From contig CANMTR010000008.1 of assembly GCA_947500825.1 (NCBI GenBank), positions 84,607 through 148,606 of the forward strand: a stretch of 64,000 nt of DNA. Direction: 5' to 3'. Positions 1-7,684 of this stretch are shown here, in pieces. The stretch's first letter is position 1; each line of letters starts with the position of its first letter. The notes beneath the pieces were generated by a model. That model was given only the letters and a program-made list of their open reading frames with translations. It did not search any database and had not been told where the DNA came from. Position numbers and translations under genes: made by a program. Source of the DNA: an uncultured Paracoccaceae bacterium (lineage in GTDB: Bacteria; Pseudomonadota; Alphaproteobacteria; Rhodobacterales; Rhodobacteraceae).

Positions 1-185
1 TCGATCACCACGTCCACGTCGTCACGCCCGGACTGCTCGATGGCCAGCATGAAGCCGTCGCGGGTATCGACGCCGAGGCTCGCGCCGCCGCCCGACAGGG
101 TGGTGATCATGCCGACCTTGGTCTGGGCGGTGGCGGTCCCGGCCAGGGCGGCCAGCGCCAGGGCGGCGATCGTCGTCTTGGTCAT
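1..185 (-). CDS. ABC transporter substrate-binding protein, N-terminal part (runs off window)
   Basis: The reading frame starts at an ATG at 185 and is still open at the window edge, so only about 61 residues are visible. They begin with a signal peptide (MTKTTIAALALAALAGTATA, probable cleavage after the second ATA/AQ). The mature start KVGMITTLSGGGASLGVDT resembles the first strand and loop of Leu/Ile/Val-type periplasmic binding proteins (Peripl_BP_6). This suggests a periplasmic solute receptor of a branched-chain-amino-acid or amide type importer. The ligand cannot be read from the fragment. The 138 bases to the divergent gene at 324 would hold both promoters. Confidence 0.7.
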   Translation of the reverse strand, partial: MTKTTIAALALAALAGTATAQTKVGMITTLSGGGASLGVDTRDGFMLAIEQSGRDDVDVVI

Positions 186-323
186 CCTCGTCCTTCCCGT
201 TGCGCGCCGGATCGTCCCGTCCGGTCGGCCCCTTCGGTAGCGCGTGCGCACGCGGTTTGGAACCGGGCTTTTCCCGCGCCGCCCGATCTGCGTATCTGGC
301 CCAAGCCGAAGAGGGGAGCGCGA

Positions 324-1484
324 ATGCGACGCGACGATCTGGGGGCGCGCCCCGACTGGCGCGAGAAGGCCGAGGCGGCGGGGTTCACCTTCCACCACCT
401 CGGCGGCGAGCTCTACTGGGACGAGGCGAAGGCCTATGCCTTCGAGCTGGAGCGGATCGAGGCCGACCTGGAGCGCCCGGCCGAGGAGCTGCACGCCATG
501 TGCCGCGAGGCGGTGGACCACGTCCTGCGCTCGCAGGAGTTGATGGAGCGCCTGGCGATCCCCGAGGCCCACCGCGATCTCGTGGCCCGGAGCTGGGCGG
601 AGGGGGAGCCCGAGGTCTATGGCCGGATGGACCTCTCCTATGGCGGGGAGGGGCCGGCGAAGCTCCTGGAATACAACGCCGACACGCCCACCACCCTCTA
701 CGAGGCGAGCGGCTTCCAGTGGCACTGGCTGGAGGACATGATCGCGTCGGGGCGCCTGCCGGAGGGGGCCGACCAGTTCAACGGCATCCACGAGGCCCTC
801 GTCGCGCGGTTCCGCGACCTCTTCTACCAGGGCACCAACATCCATTTCGCCGCCTTCGAGGACGCGGTGGAGGATTACGCCACCGTCGAGACCATCGGCT
901 GGGCCGCGCGCGAGGCCGGGATGGGGGCGCATTTCACCGACATTCGCAAGATCGGGATCACCGACACGGGGCAGTTCGCCGATGCCGAGGACCGCGCCAT
1001 CGGCATCCTGTTCAAGCTCTACCCGTGGGAGGACATGCTGCGCGACGACTTCGCCGACGCCATCGCCGGGGCGCGCTGCCGCGTGATCGAGCCCGCCTGG
1101 AAGGCGATCGTGTCCAACAAGGGGCTCCTGCCGGTCCTGTGGCGGATGTTCCCGGGCCACCCGAACCTGCTGCCGGCCGTCTTCGCCGACGAGGATGCGG
1201 GCGAGCTGGGCGGGGAGGTGGTCGAGAAGCCCATCTTCTCGCGCGAGGGGGCGGGGGTGCGCATCCGCGCGGGAGAGGCGAGCGAGGCCTCCACCGACGC
1301 CGCCTACGACGCCCATCCGCGTATCCTGCAGGCCTATGCGCCGCTGCCGCGCTTCGGCGAGGACCACGTGGTCTGCGGCATCTGGATGGTGGGCGAGGAG
1401 GCCCACGGCCTGTCCCTGCGCGAGGATGTGTCGCGCATCACACAGGATACGTCGCGCTTTCGGCCGCACTATATCTTGCCCTAG
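324..1484 (+). CDS. Glutathionylspermidine synthase family ATP-grasp ligase (YgiC-like)
   Basis: This 386-residue protein matches the C-terminal synthetase half of glutathionylspermidine synthase and the E. coli YgiC/YjfC group, both in family composition and length. Seen: EYNADTPTTLYEAS near residue 115, a family hallmark of the ATP-grasp/Mg site, then the long central block with TDIRKIGITDTG, and the C-terminal VVEKPIFSREGAGVRI, where Lys and Glu are expected to bind ATP. There is no amidase domain and no signal peptide, so a cytoplasmic ATP-dependent C-N ligase is expected. The acceptor substrate is not known for YgiC proteins. It ends one base before the SD region of the DUF1190 lipoprotein gene, the same partnership as ygiB-ygiC in enterobacteria but in reverse order. 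Confidence 0.85.
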   Translation: MRRDDLGARPDWREKAEAAGFTFHHLGGELYWDEAKAYAFELERIEADLERPAEELHAMCREAVDHVLRSQELMERLAIPEAHRDLVARSWAEGEPEVYGRMDLSYGGEGPAKLLEYNADTPTTLYEASGFQWHWLEDMIASGRLPEGADQFNGIHEALVARFRDLFYQGTNIHFAAFEDAVEDYATVETIGWAAREAGMGAHFTDIRKIGITDTGQFADAEDRAIGILFKLYPWEDMLRDDFADAIAGARCRVIEPAWKAIVSNKGLLPVLWRMFPGHPNLLPAVFADEDAGELGGEVVEKPIFSREGAGVRIRAGEASEASTDAAYDAHPRILQAYAPLPRFGEDHVVCGIWMVGEEAHGLSLREDVSRITQDTSRFRPHYILP

Positions 1485-1494
1485 GATGATGCCC

Positions 1495-2088
1495 ATGACC
1501 CACCGCCCCCGCAAACGCGCCCGCCACGCCCGCTATGTCCTGATGGGCACCGCCGCCTTCGGGCTGGCGGCCTGCCAGCAGGAGGAACAGGTCGAGGCGA
1601 CGGTGTTCCCCTCCGCCGAGGAATGCCGCGCCGTGGCGGACCTTCCCGAGAACGACTTCACGGCCGAGGATTGCGATGCGGGCTTCGCCGAGGCCCAGGC
1701 CGTCCACGAGGAGAGCGCGCCGCGCTACGAGGAGGAGGCGGTCTGCGAGACCGAGCACGAGGGCGGCTGCGTGCAGGAGACGCGCTCGGACGGCTCGTCG
1801 ATCTTCCTGCCGCTGATCGCGGGCTACATGATCGGCAACATGCTGGGCGGGCGTGGCTTCGCCTCCAAGCCGCTCTACCGCACCAGCGCGGGGCGCTACG
1901 CCACGCCGGGCGGCTCGACGATCCTGTCAGGCCTGAGGGGCAAGACGAACCTGCGCGCCAACTCCTTCTCCGCCTCGCCCAACACCCGCACCGCCGCGCC
2001 GCTGAGCCGCTCCGCGGTGCAGAGCCGGGGCGGCTTCGGCGCGGCGCGCACCTCGGGCGGTTTCGGATCGCGCGGCTTCGGCGGCTGA
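1495..2088 (+). CDS. DUF1190 family lipoprotein (YgiB-like)
   Basis: A 197-residue protein with an N-terminal Arg-rich stretch, a short hydrophobic segment and a lipobox (FGLAAC, Cys at about residue 26), so it is probably a lipoprotein. The mature part has the DUF1190 pattern: an FPSAEECRAVADLP start, several spaced Cys, a short Gly-rich hydrophobic stretch (GYMIGNMLGG) and a low-complexity Gly/Phe/Ser/Arg tail ending GFGSRGFGG. Start choice: ATGs at 1486, 1489 and 1495 are in frame. Only 1495 has AGGA at good spacing (1483-1486). It directly follows the YgiC-like gene and is almost certainly co-transcribed. The biochemical role of this family is unknown. Confidence 0.82.
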   Translation: MTHRPRKRARHARYVLMGTAAFGLAACQQEEQVEATVFPSAEECRAVADLPENDFTAEDCDAGFAEAQAVHEESAPRYEEEAVCETEHEGGCVQETRSDGSSIFLPLIAGYMIGNMLGGRGFASKPLYRTSAGRYATPGGSTILSGLRGKTNLRANSFSASPNTRTAAPLSRSAVQSRGGFGAARTSGGFGSRGFGG

Positions 2089-2095
2089 GGGGGCC

Positions 2096-2716
2096 TCACC
2101 CCGGCAGGCGCAGGACCACGTCCGCGAGGCGCGAGCCGTCGCGGACAGCACGGCCGTTGGGCAGGTCGTTCACCTCGACCTTCGCGGCGGCTTCGGCCGG
2201 GGGCAGGTGGGCCCATCGCTCCAGGAGCCGGGCGCGCAGCACCTCCTGCGGCACGTCGAGCGCGACGGTCAGGTCGAACAGCGCCCCCAGGTCGCGCCAG
2301 CCAGGCCGGTCGAGCAGCAGGTAGTTGCCCTCCGCGATCACCACGTCCGTCTCCTTCGGGATGAGGCGCGCGGCGTTGCGCGACAGCTCCAGCCCCCGGT
2401 CGAAGACGGGCACGGCGACCTCCGCCTCGGCGTTGCGCCGCAATCGGTCGAGGAGGTGGGCGAGGCCGCCGATGTCGAACGTCTCCGGCGCGCCCTTGCG
2501 CGGGAGAAGGCCGCGCGTCGCGAGGAGCGCATCGTCGTAGTGGAACCCGTCCATGGGCAGGATCGCGGCCGTGCGTCCCCGCGCGTCCAGCTCAGCCCCC
2601 AGAGCCTCGGCCAGGGTGGACTTGCCCGAGCCGGGCGCGCCCGCGAGCGCCACGATCCGCCGCCCCGAACCGAGGCCGGCGATCCGATCGGCCAGTGCCG
2701 CCACCTCTCCGGGCAT
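2096..2716 (-). CDS. Nucleoside/sugar kinase-like P-loop protein (FrcK/uridine-kinase-like)
   Basis: A 206-residue protein with Walker A GAPGSGKSTL near residue 25, MDGFHYDD (substrate/base-binding motif of the uridine kinase and pantothenate kinase fold), RKGAPETFD, and IAEGNYLLLD as the Walker B-like strand. This family includes FrcK, encoded with fructose ABC transporters in rhizobia. The ATG at 2716 overlaps the stop of the decayed ABC ATPase as TGATG, so it was originally the last, translationally coupled gene of that sugar transport operon. Its reading frame and motifs are intact although the transporter is ruined. Substrate is unproven; a sugar or nucleoside phosphotransfer is the family expectation. 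Confidence 0.75.
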   Translation of the reverse strand: MPGEVAALADRIAGLGSGRRIVALAGAPGSGKSTLAEALGAELDARGRTAAILPMDGFHYDDALLATRGLLPRKGAPETFDIGGLAHLLDRLRRNAEAEVAVPVFDRGLELSRNAARLIPKETDVVIAEGNYLLLDRPGWRDLGALFDLTVALDVPQEVLRARLLERWAHLPPAEAAAKVEVNDLPNGRAVRDGSRLADVVLRLPG

Positions 2717-3383
2717 CAGGCGATCCGGGCTTCGGTGCGGGCGTCGAAGGCCAGGGCCTTGCCCATGTCGAAGACGCAGGGTGCGCGGGCGCCGCGCGTG
2801 GCGGTCGCGGGCAGCAGGGTCATGGCCGGAGAGCCCATGAAGCCCGCCACGAACATGTCGGCCGGGTCGTCGCAAGCCTGACGCGCGGTGCCGATCTGCT
2901 GCACGTCGCCGGCATGCATCACCTCGATCCGCGTCGACAGCGTCAGCGCCCGGCCCACGGGGCCGCGCTGGCGCTGCCCGCCGGAGAGCTGGCCGGGCTT
3001 GCGGTCCGGAAGGTCGGTGATCTGCAACACCTCGGCTACTTTCGCAGTCTTCCCCCCGCGCTCGGGTCCGGGGATCTTGTGCATCTCCATCTCGAACGAG
3101 ACGTTCCCGCGCGCGGTCATGCCAGGGTAGAGCGCGTAGGACTGGAACACCATGGCGATGTTGCGCTTGGCCCGTCGCACCTCGTTCATGCGCTGCCCGT
3201 CCACCCGGATCTCTCGGGTGACGGTCTCGAGCCCCGCGATCATGTTCGGCAGGGTGGACCTGCCGCCGCCCGTAGGGCCGACGAGCACGAGGAACGCGCC
3301 CTTCTCGACCGGGATGTCTGTCTCGTTGAGATCTCCGCCGCGCCGAAGGACCTGGTCACGCGGTCGATATCGATAAAACCCAT
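2716..3383 (-). pseudogene. Decayed sugar ABC transporter ATPase (UgpC/MalK type)
   Basis: The start MGFIDIDRVTRSFGAAE at 3383 is followed by a frameshift at about 3330. The rest continues in another frame with VEKGAFLVLVGPTGGGRSTL, where the Walker A Lys of GKST has become Arg and the Cys has become Gly. QSYALYPGMTARGNVSFEM (Q-loop region) and LSGGQRQR (signature) remain. After GRAL the sequence jumps to TLSTRIEVMHAGDVQQIG, so the Walker B, D-loop and switch-His region is deleted. The tail ADMFVAGFMGSP is typical of MalK-type regulatory domains. A frameshift, a lost catalytic Lys and a large deletion mean it cannot be a functional ATPase. Confidence 0.88.
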
Positions 3384-3389
3384 TGTGGT

Positions 3390-4091
3390 CATCCTTTGAC
3401 GGAGCCTGACATCGCCCCCCCGGGCAAAGATGCGCCCGGCGACGATGTAGACGGGGAGGGTGGGCAGGGCGGCCATGATCGCGCCCGGGAAGGTGGCGAT
3501 GGCCGCGACGGTCATCAGCATGATGACGGCCGAGGCGGCGTCGTCGATGCCGCGCAAGCCGACCAGGAACATGGCCATCACGAAGCCGGAGGTCTGCCAC
3601 ACGGCCGCGCCGGCGATGGTGTGGATCGCCATGTCCCGGTCCTTGATCCAGTCGAAGGCGAAGCCCTCCCAGCCCCATCCGCGCACCACGGCCTCGATCC
3701 CGATGCCCGGGGCCCACTTCCAGGCCACGCCGGTGACGATGAAGCTCAGTGCCATGGGATAGAGGTAGATCGTGCGGATCGCCCCCTTCGTCCGGATGCG
3801 CCGGTCGAACAGGATCGCCAGCGTCAGGCCCGGAGGGCAGCAGATCACGATGTAGAGGATGCCGAGGATCGCCAGGTTCGCAAGCGCGATGTCCCAGGTG
3901 CGCAGGCTGAACCGGCGCGTGTAGTCGATCCCGCCCACCCGGTCGTAGCCGGGCAGCATCCGGCTGTCGCTGAAGGACGGTTACGTAGTGAAGGCGATGA
4001 AGCCGTAGACGACGATCTCGACGAGGGTGATCGTCGGGCTGAGGACGCGCTGCGGGAGCGCGTCGCGCAGGACGCCCCGGGCGAAGTCGGG
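3390..4091 (-). pseudogene. Decayed carbohydrate ABC permease (MalF-type fused to a MalG-type tail)
   Basis: The N-terminal membrane segment (LVEIVVYGFIAFTT, about 3984-4030) is followed by an in-frame TAA at 3981-3983. It then resumes as SFSDSRMLPGYDRVGG and continues through IRTIYLYPMALSFIVTGVAWKW and WQTSGFVMAMFLVGLRGID, all typical of the glucose-type (GtsB-like) inner-membrane permease. After GLRGID the usual EAA loop and later helices are missing. The reading jumps to SAVIMLMTVAAIA and then ALPTLPVYIVAGRIFARG, which resembles the C-terminus of the partner MalG-type permease. A nonsense codon plus one or two deletions destroyed both permease genes and fused their remnants. Confidence 0.8.
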
Positions 4092-4600
4092 TCGGGCCAA
4101 GGCGGCCTTCCCTGGAAGTGTCGGACGGCCGGGGGCCGGCAGCGGAGCTGGGCGGACTCCCCCGCGATCTGCATCTCGGCGGCGGCGTTGAACTCTTCCC
4201 GGGTGGTCGGCGGCTCGATGCCCTGCTCCTCGAATATCCGCGCGTTGGTCCACGGTCTGTTGGGACGGTGGATCTTGACCGGCGCGGCGACCCATTCGCC
4301 TTCGTAGGTGGCGAACTCCTGCACGGCGCCGGGGGCGACCTCGGTCCAGTCCTCCTCCTCGGCCACCGCGGTGAGGTCGCCCAGGGAGCCCTGCTCGGCC
4401 CGTTCGCGGATTTGCCTCCCGAGAAGCTGTGCGGCGCTCGGTGGGGTCCTGGCGTTGAGCGCCGCGGCCTCGCCGCCGGTGGTCCACCAGTGCAGCACCT
4501 CGACGCTCTGCGCCGAGGCGGTCGTGGCGGCGCAGCCGAATGCCGCCGTCGCCAGCGGTCGAGCCGTTTTCGCGAATGTCGTGCTGTCCTCCCTTGCATC
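4092..4600 (-). pseudogene. Decayed sugar-binding protein of the same ABC transporter
   Basis: A signal-peptide-like stretch (ARPLATAAFGCAATTASAQ) is followed by SVEVLHWWTTGGEAAAL, the characteristic start of mature glucose/mannose-type binding proteins. About 30 residues are then missing before SAAQLLGRQIRERAEQGSLG and the recognisable EWVAAPVKIHRPN and PPTTREEFNAAAEM. The rest of the roughly 400-residue family is absent; the frame runs into the permease remnant. No good ATG stands at the expected start, but a GGGAGGA Shine-Dalgarno remnant lies just upstream near 4595. Boundaries are approximate. It is the first gene of the ruined operon and divergent from the truncated ROK regulator. Confidence 0.78.
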
Positions 4601-4757
4601 CAATGCGGTTCCCCCCCACGCGCCGGCCCCGACGTCTCCTCCCCGAAGCGCCACGGCATTTGTTTTTTTTGCGACAACGAGCATGAGATCACGAAAAGCT
4701 CGACGGATCTCGTGCCGCCGCGTGGGATGCGCTCGCGGGAGGAGAAAATCCGTGGCG

Positions 4758-4994
4758 ATGCCGGCCACCGTCAGGCAGATCAACGTCGGCCGGGCGCTGG
4801 AGCGGCTGCGCGACCGCGACGCCCTCAGCCGGGCAAACGTCGCGCGGGAGCTGGATACCACCCGCTCCACCGCCGGGGGCATCGCCGGTGGCCTGATCCG
4901 CGCGGGGCAGGTGCGGGAAGAGGAGGGGCCCGGCGACGCGCGCGGCCTCCGCTCGGGCCGGCCGTCGGTCCGGCTGCGGCTCGACCGACCCGGA
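4758..4994 (+). pseudogene. Truncated ROK-family transcriptional regulator (HTH part only)
   Basis: ATG at 4758 opens with PATVRQINVGRALERLRD, then a winged HTH (LSRANVARELDTTRSTAGG) and the linker GRPSVRLRLDRPG. This is the exact start of XylR/NagC-like ROK repressors. About 79 residues match; the sugar-binding ROK kinase-like domain of about 300 residues is absent. The frame then runs into the 3' end of the convergent GlxA-type regulator at 5010. It lies divergent from the sugar-binding remnant, as expected for the local repressor of that operon, and has decayed with it. Confidence 0.75.
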
Positions 4995-5009
4995 TGCGCG
5001 CCCCGCCCC

Positions 5010-5996
5010 CTAGCCCGCGGGGCCCGTCCGGGCGCGGCGCCAGGCATCGGGGGGCACGCCCTCCCGTGCGCGGAACACGCGGCCAAGATGGGAGGCGTCG
5101 CAGAACCCGGTGCACGCGGCGATCTCGGTCACGGAACGGTCGGAGGTCTCCAGGAGCAGCCGGGCCTGCGCCAGGCGCAGGCGCAGGAACGCCTCCGCCG
5201 GGCTGATCCCCAGCGCCTCGGCGAAGTGGCGTTCCAGCTTGCGCCGCCCCACGCCGAGCGCGGCGGCGACCCGGGCGATGCCCGGCGGGTCCTCCAGCTC
5301 CTGCTGCATCGCAAGGAGCGCGCGGCGCACCAGCGCGTCGCGCGTGCCCAGGTCGGGCGGCAGCACCGGCTGGGGCTCGTCGGCGGGCATGGCATCGTCG
5401 ATGATGAGGATGTGCAGGCTCTTCCTCGCCGCGCGTCCGCCCACGTGCCGCTCCACGAGGAACGCCGCGAGATGCGCGGCACTCGCGCCGCCCGAGCAGG
5501 TCAGCCGGTCGCGGTCCACCACGAAGATCCTGTCCGACACCGGCACCAGCCCGTCGTAGCGCTCCAGGTAGTCGTTGTGGTGAAACCAGCTCACGCAGCA
5601 GCGATAGCCCTGCATCAGGCCCGCGTCGTGCAGCAGGAACGCCCCCGTGCACAGACCCACCAGCGGCACGCCCGCCGCCGCCGCCCGGCGCAGGAAGGCC
5701 GCGTGGCGCGGGTCGAGCCGGCCCGCCTCCTCCAGGAGGCCGCCCACGACCACCACGTAGTCGAAGCGCGACGGGTCGCCGGGCCGCTCGTTCGGGCCCA
5801 CCGACACGCCGCAGCTCGACCGCACGGGGGCCATGTCCGGCGACAGGACCTGCCAGGCGCACCGGATGGGGCGCGAGCGGTCGCCCTCGTCGGCCGCGAG
5901 GCGCAGCACGTCCACGAAGGTGGCGAAGGCCGAGAGCGTGAACCGCTCGGCCAGGATCAGCCCGACGCGCAGGCTGGGGGGAATCGGATCGGCCAT
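5010..5996 (-). CDS. GlxA-family AraC-type transcriptional regulator (DJ-1/PfpI domain plus HTH)
   Basis: A 328-residue protein. Residues about 10-180 form a DJ-1/PfpI-like domain with the nucleophile-elbow region [10 protein letters not shown]. Residues about 215-320 carry the AraC DNA-binding domain ([19 protein letters not shown], then a second HTH with [19 protein letters not shown]). The family includes GbdR/SouR-type activators of betaine, dimethylglycine and sarcosine catabolism. The divergent neighbour is soxB, so control of the sarcosine oxidase operon is the natural inference. Start is the ATG at 5996; an in-frame ATG at 6140 would overlap soxB coding sequence and lacks family homology. 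A 7-bp inverted repeat in the intergenic region is a candidate binding site. Confidence 0.88.
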   Translation of the reverse strand: MADPIPPSLRVGLILAERFTLSAFATFVDVLRLAADEGDRSRPIRCAWQVLSPDMAPVRSSCGVSVGPNERPGDPSRFDYVVVVGGLLEEAGRLDPRHAAFLRRAAAAGVPLVGLCTGAFLLHDAGLMQGYRCCVSWFHHNDYLERYDGLVPVSDRIFVVDRDRLTCSGGASAAHLAAFLVERHVGGRAARKSLHILIIDDAMPADEPQPVLPPDLGTRDALVRRALLAMQQELEDPPGIARVAAALGVGRRKLERHFAEALGISPAEAFLRLRLAQARLLLETSDRSVTEIAACTGFCDASHLGRVFRAREGVPPDAWRRARTGPAG

Positions 5997-6008
5997 GACG
6001 CAGTTATA

Positions 6009-6043
6009 CCATCTGGGCGACGTGCATCTACTGGCACAGATGG
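6009..6043. promoter_or_regulatory. Inverted repeat between glxA-type regulator and soxB
   Basis: CCATCTG at 6009-6015 and CAGATGG at 6037-6043 are perfect inverted arms separated by 21 bases. They lie in the 100-base divergent region, 54 bases upstream of the soxB start. The spacing (two faces about 28 bases apart) suits a dimeric AraC-type activator, but nothing in the sequence proves binding. Confidence 0.4.
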
Positions 6044-6096
6044 CCCGTGATCTGTCACAAGGGAGGCGTCGCCCCGATTCCGGGAGGAGATCCCCC

Positions 6097-7350
6097 GTGA
6101 CACGATTTTCCGCCGCAGCCCTGGTGAGGAACGCCCTCAACGGCCAGACCGGCTGGACGGCACAATGGCCCGACGCCGAACCGAAGGGCGCGTATGACGT
6201 GGTGATCGTCGGCGCCGGCGGCCACGGCCTGGGCGCGGCCTACTACCTCGCGAAGGAGCACGGGATCACCAATGTCGCGGTGATCGAGAAAGGCTGGCTG
6301 GGGGGGGGCAACACGGGCCGCAACACCACGATCATCCGCTCCAACTACCTCTACGACGAGAGCGCGCGGCTCTACGACCACGCCCTCGACCTGTGGGAGG
6401 GGCTGAGCCAGGAGCTGAACTACAACGTCATGTTCTCGCGCCGGGGCGTGATGATGCTGGCCCACAACGTCCACGACGTCCAGAGCTTCCAGCGCCACGT
6501 CCACGCCAACAGGCTGAACGGGGTCGACAACCGCTGGCTGACGTCCGCCGAGGCGAAGGATCACTGCCCGCCCCTGAACATATCGGCCGACGCGCGCTAC
6601 CCCGTCCTGGGGGCGGCCCTGCAGAAGCGCGCGGGGACGGCCCGCCACGACGCGGTCGCCTGGGGCTATGCCCGCGCGGCGGCCGCGCGCGGCGTCGACA
6701 TCGTGCAGAACTGCCCCGTGACGGCCATCCGCCGCGGTGCGGACGGCGCGGTGGAGGGCGTCGAGACCGCCCGCGGACTGATCCGCGCCAAGAAGGTCGC
6801 CGTCTCGGCCGCGGGCCACACCAGCGTGCTCATGGACACCGCCGGCGTGCGCATGCCGCTGGAGAGCTTCCCGCTCCAGGCGCTTGTCTCGGAGCCGGTG
6901 AAGCCGTGCTTTCCCGGCGTGGTCATGTCGAACGCGGTCCACGCCTACATGAGCCAGTCCGACAAGGGCGAGCTGGTGATCGGGTCCGGCACCGACCAGT
7001 ACACCTCCTATTCCAAGCGCGGCGGGCTCCCGTTGATCGAGCACACCCTGGCCGCGATCTGCGAGATCTTCCCGATCTTCTCCCGGATGCGGATGCTCCG
7101 GAAATGGGGCGGCACGGTGGACGTGACGCCCGACCGCTCCGCGATCCTCGGCACCACGCCGGTGCCCGGTCTCTATGTCAACTGCGGCTGGGGGACGGGG
7201 GGGTTCAAGGCCACGCCGGGCGCGGCGCATACCCTCGCCCACACGGTGGCGCGGGGCGAGCCGCACGCCATCAACGCGCCCTTCACGCTCGACCGTTTCC
7301 GCACGGGGCGGCTCATCGACGAGGCGGCCGCGGCGGCCGTCGCGCATTGA
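6097..7350 (+). CDS. soxB: Sarcosine oxidase subunit beta
   Basis: A 417-residue protein, the usual length for heterotetrameric sarcosine oxidase beta. It has a dinucleotide-binding motif [16 protein letters not shown] at about 39-54, [15 protein letters not shown], and the DAO-type C-terminal FAD site ([10 protein letters not shown] and the [13 protein letters not shown] region). It holds FAD and covalent FMN and oxidatively demethylates sarcosine to glycine in the cytoplasm. The start is a GTG at 6097, preceded by GGGAGGAG at good spacing; upstream in-frame ATGs would run into the divergent promoter and regulator. First gene of soxBDAG. Confidence 0.95.
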   Translation: MTRFSAAALVRNALNGQTGWTAQWPDAEPKGAYDVVIVGAGGHGLGAAYYLAKEHGITNVAVIEKGWLGGGNTGRNTTIIRSNYLYDESARLYDHALDLWEGLSQELNYNVMFSRRGVMMLAHNVHDVQSFQRHVHANRLNGVDNRWLTSAEAKDHCPPLNISADARYPVLGAALQKRAGTARHDAVAWGYARAAAARGVDIVQNCPVTAIRRGADGAVEGVETARGLIRAKKVAVSAAGHTSVLMDTAGVRMPLESFPLQALVSEPVKPCFPGVVMSNAVHAYMSQSDKGELVIGSGTDQYTSYSKRGGLPLIEHTLAAICEIFPIFSRMRMLRKWGGTVDVTPDRSAILGTTPVPGLYVNCGWGTGGFKATPGAAHTLAHTVARGEPHAINAPFTLDRFRTGRLIDEAAAAAVAH

Positions 7351-7387
7351 TGCGCGCGTCCCGAAACGCGCCTTGGGGAAGGTCCAC

Positions 7388-7684
7388 ATGCTCCTGATCC
7401 ACTGTCCCTATTGCGACGAGACCCTTCCCGAGATGGAGTTCGCCTATGCCGGCGAGGCCCATGTCGCCCGCCCGGTGGACCCCTCGCGCACCACCGACGA
7501 GGAATGGCGCGACCATCTCTTCGTGCGCTCCAACACCCGCGGCCCCCATGCCGAGCGGTGGCGCCACGTCCATGGCTGCGCGCGCTTCTTCAACGCCGTG
7601 CGCGACACGGTGACGGACCGGGTGCTGGCGACCTACCCGGCCGGCAGCCCCCGTCCCGACCTGCCCGGAAAGGACACGCCATGA
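7388..7684 (+). CDS. soxD: Sarcosine oxidase subunit delta
   Basis: A 98-residue protein with the delta-subunit zinc site: HCPYCDE at residues 5-11 and the second ligand group HVHGCARFF near residue 64. DHLFVRSNTRGPHAERW is the family's central motif. Delta is a small structural Zn-binding subunit at the interface of alpha, beta and gamma. It lies 37 bases after soxB. Its stop overlaps the start of soxA as ATGA. Confidence 0.95.
   Translation: MLLIHCPYCDETLPEMEFAYAGEAHVARPVDPSRTTDEEWRDHLFVRSNTRGPHAERWRHVHGCARFFNAVRDTVTDRVLATYPAGSPRPDLPGKDTP

Noticed and set aside
2716..4692. A long minus-strand open frame of 658 residues
   Set aside because: It links out-of-frame, Arg/Pro-rich translation with a real ATPase fragment only at its 3' end. 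High GC removes stop codons. The real content is several decayed genes in different frames.
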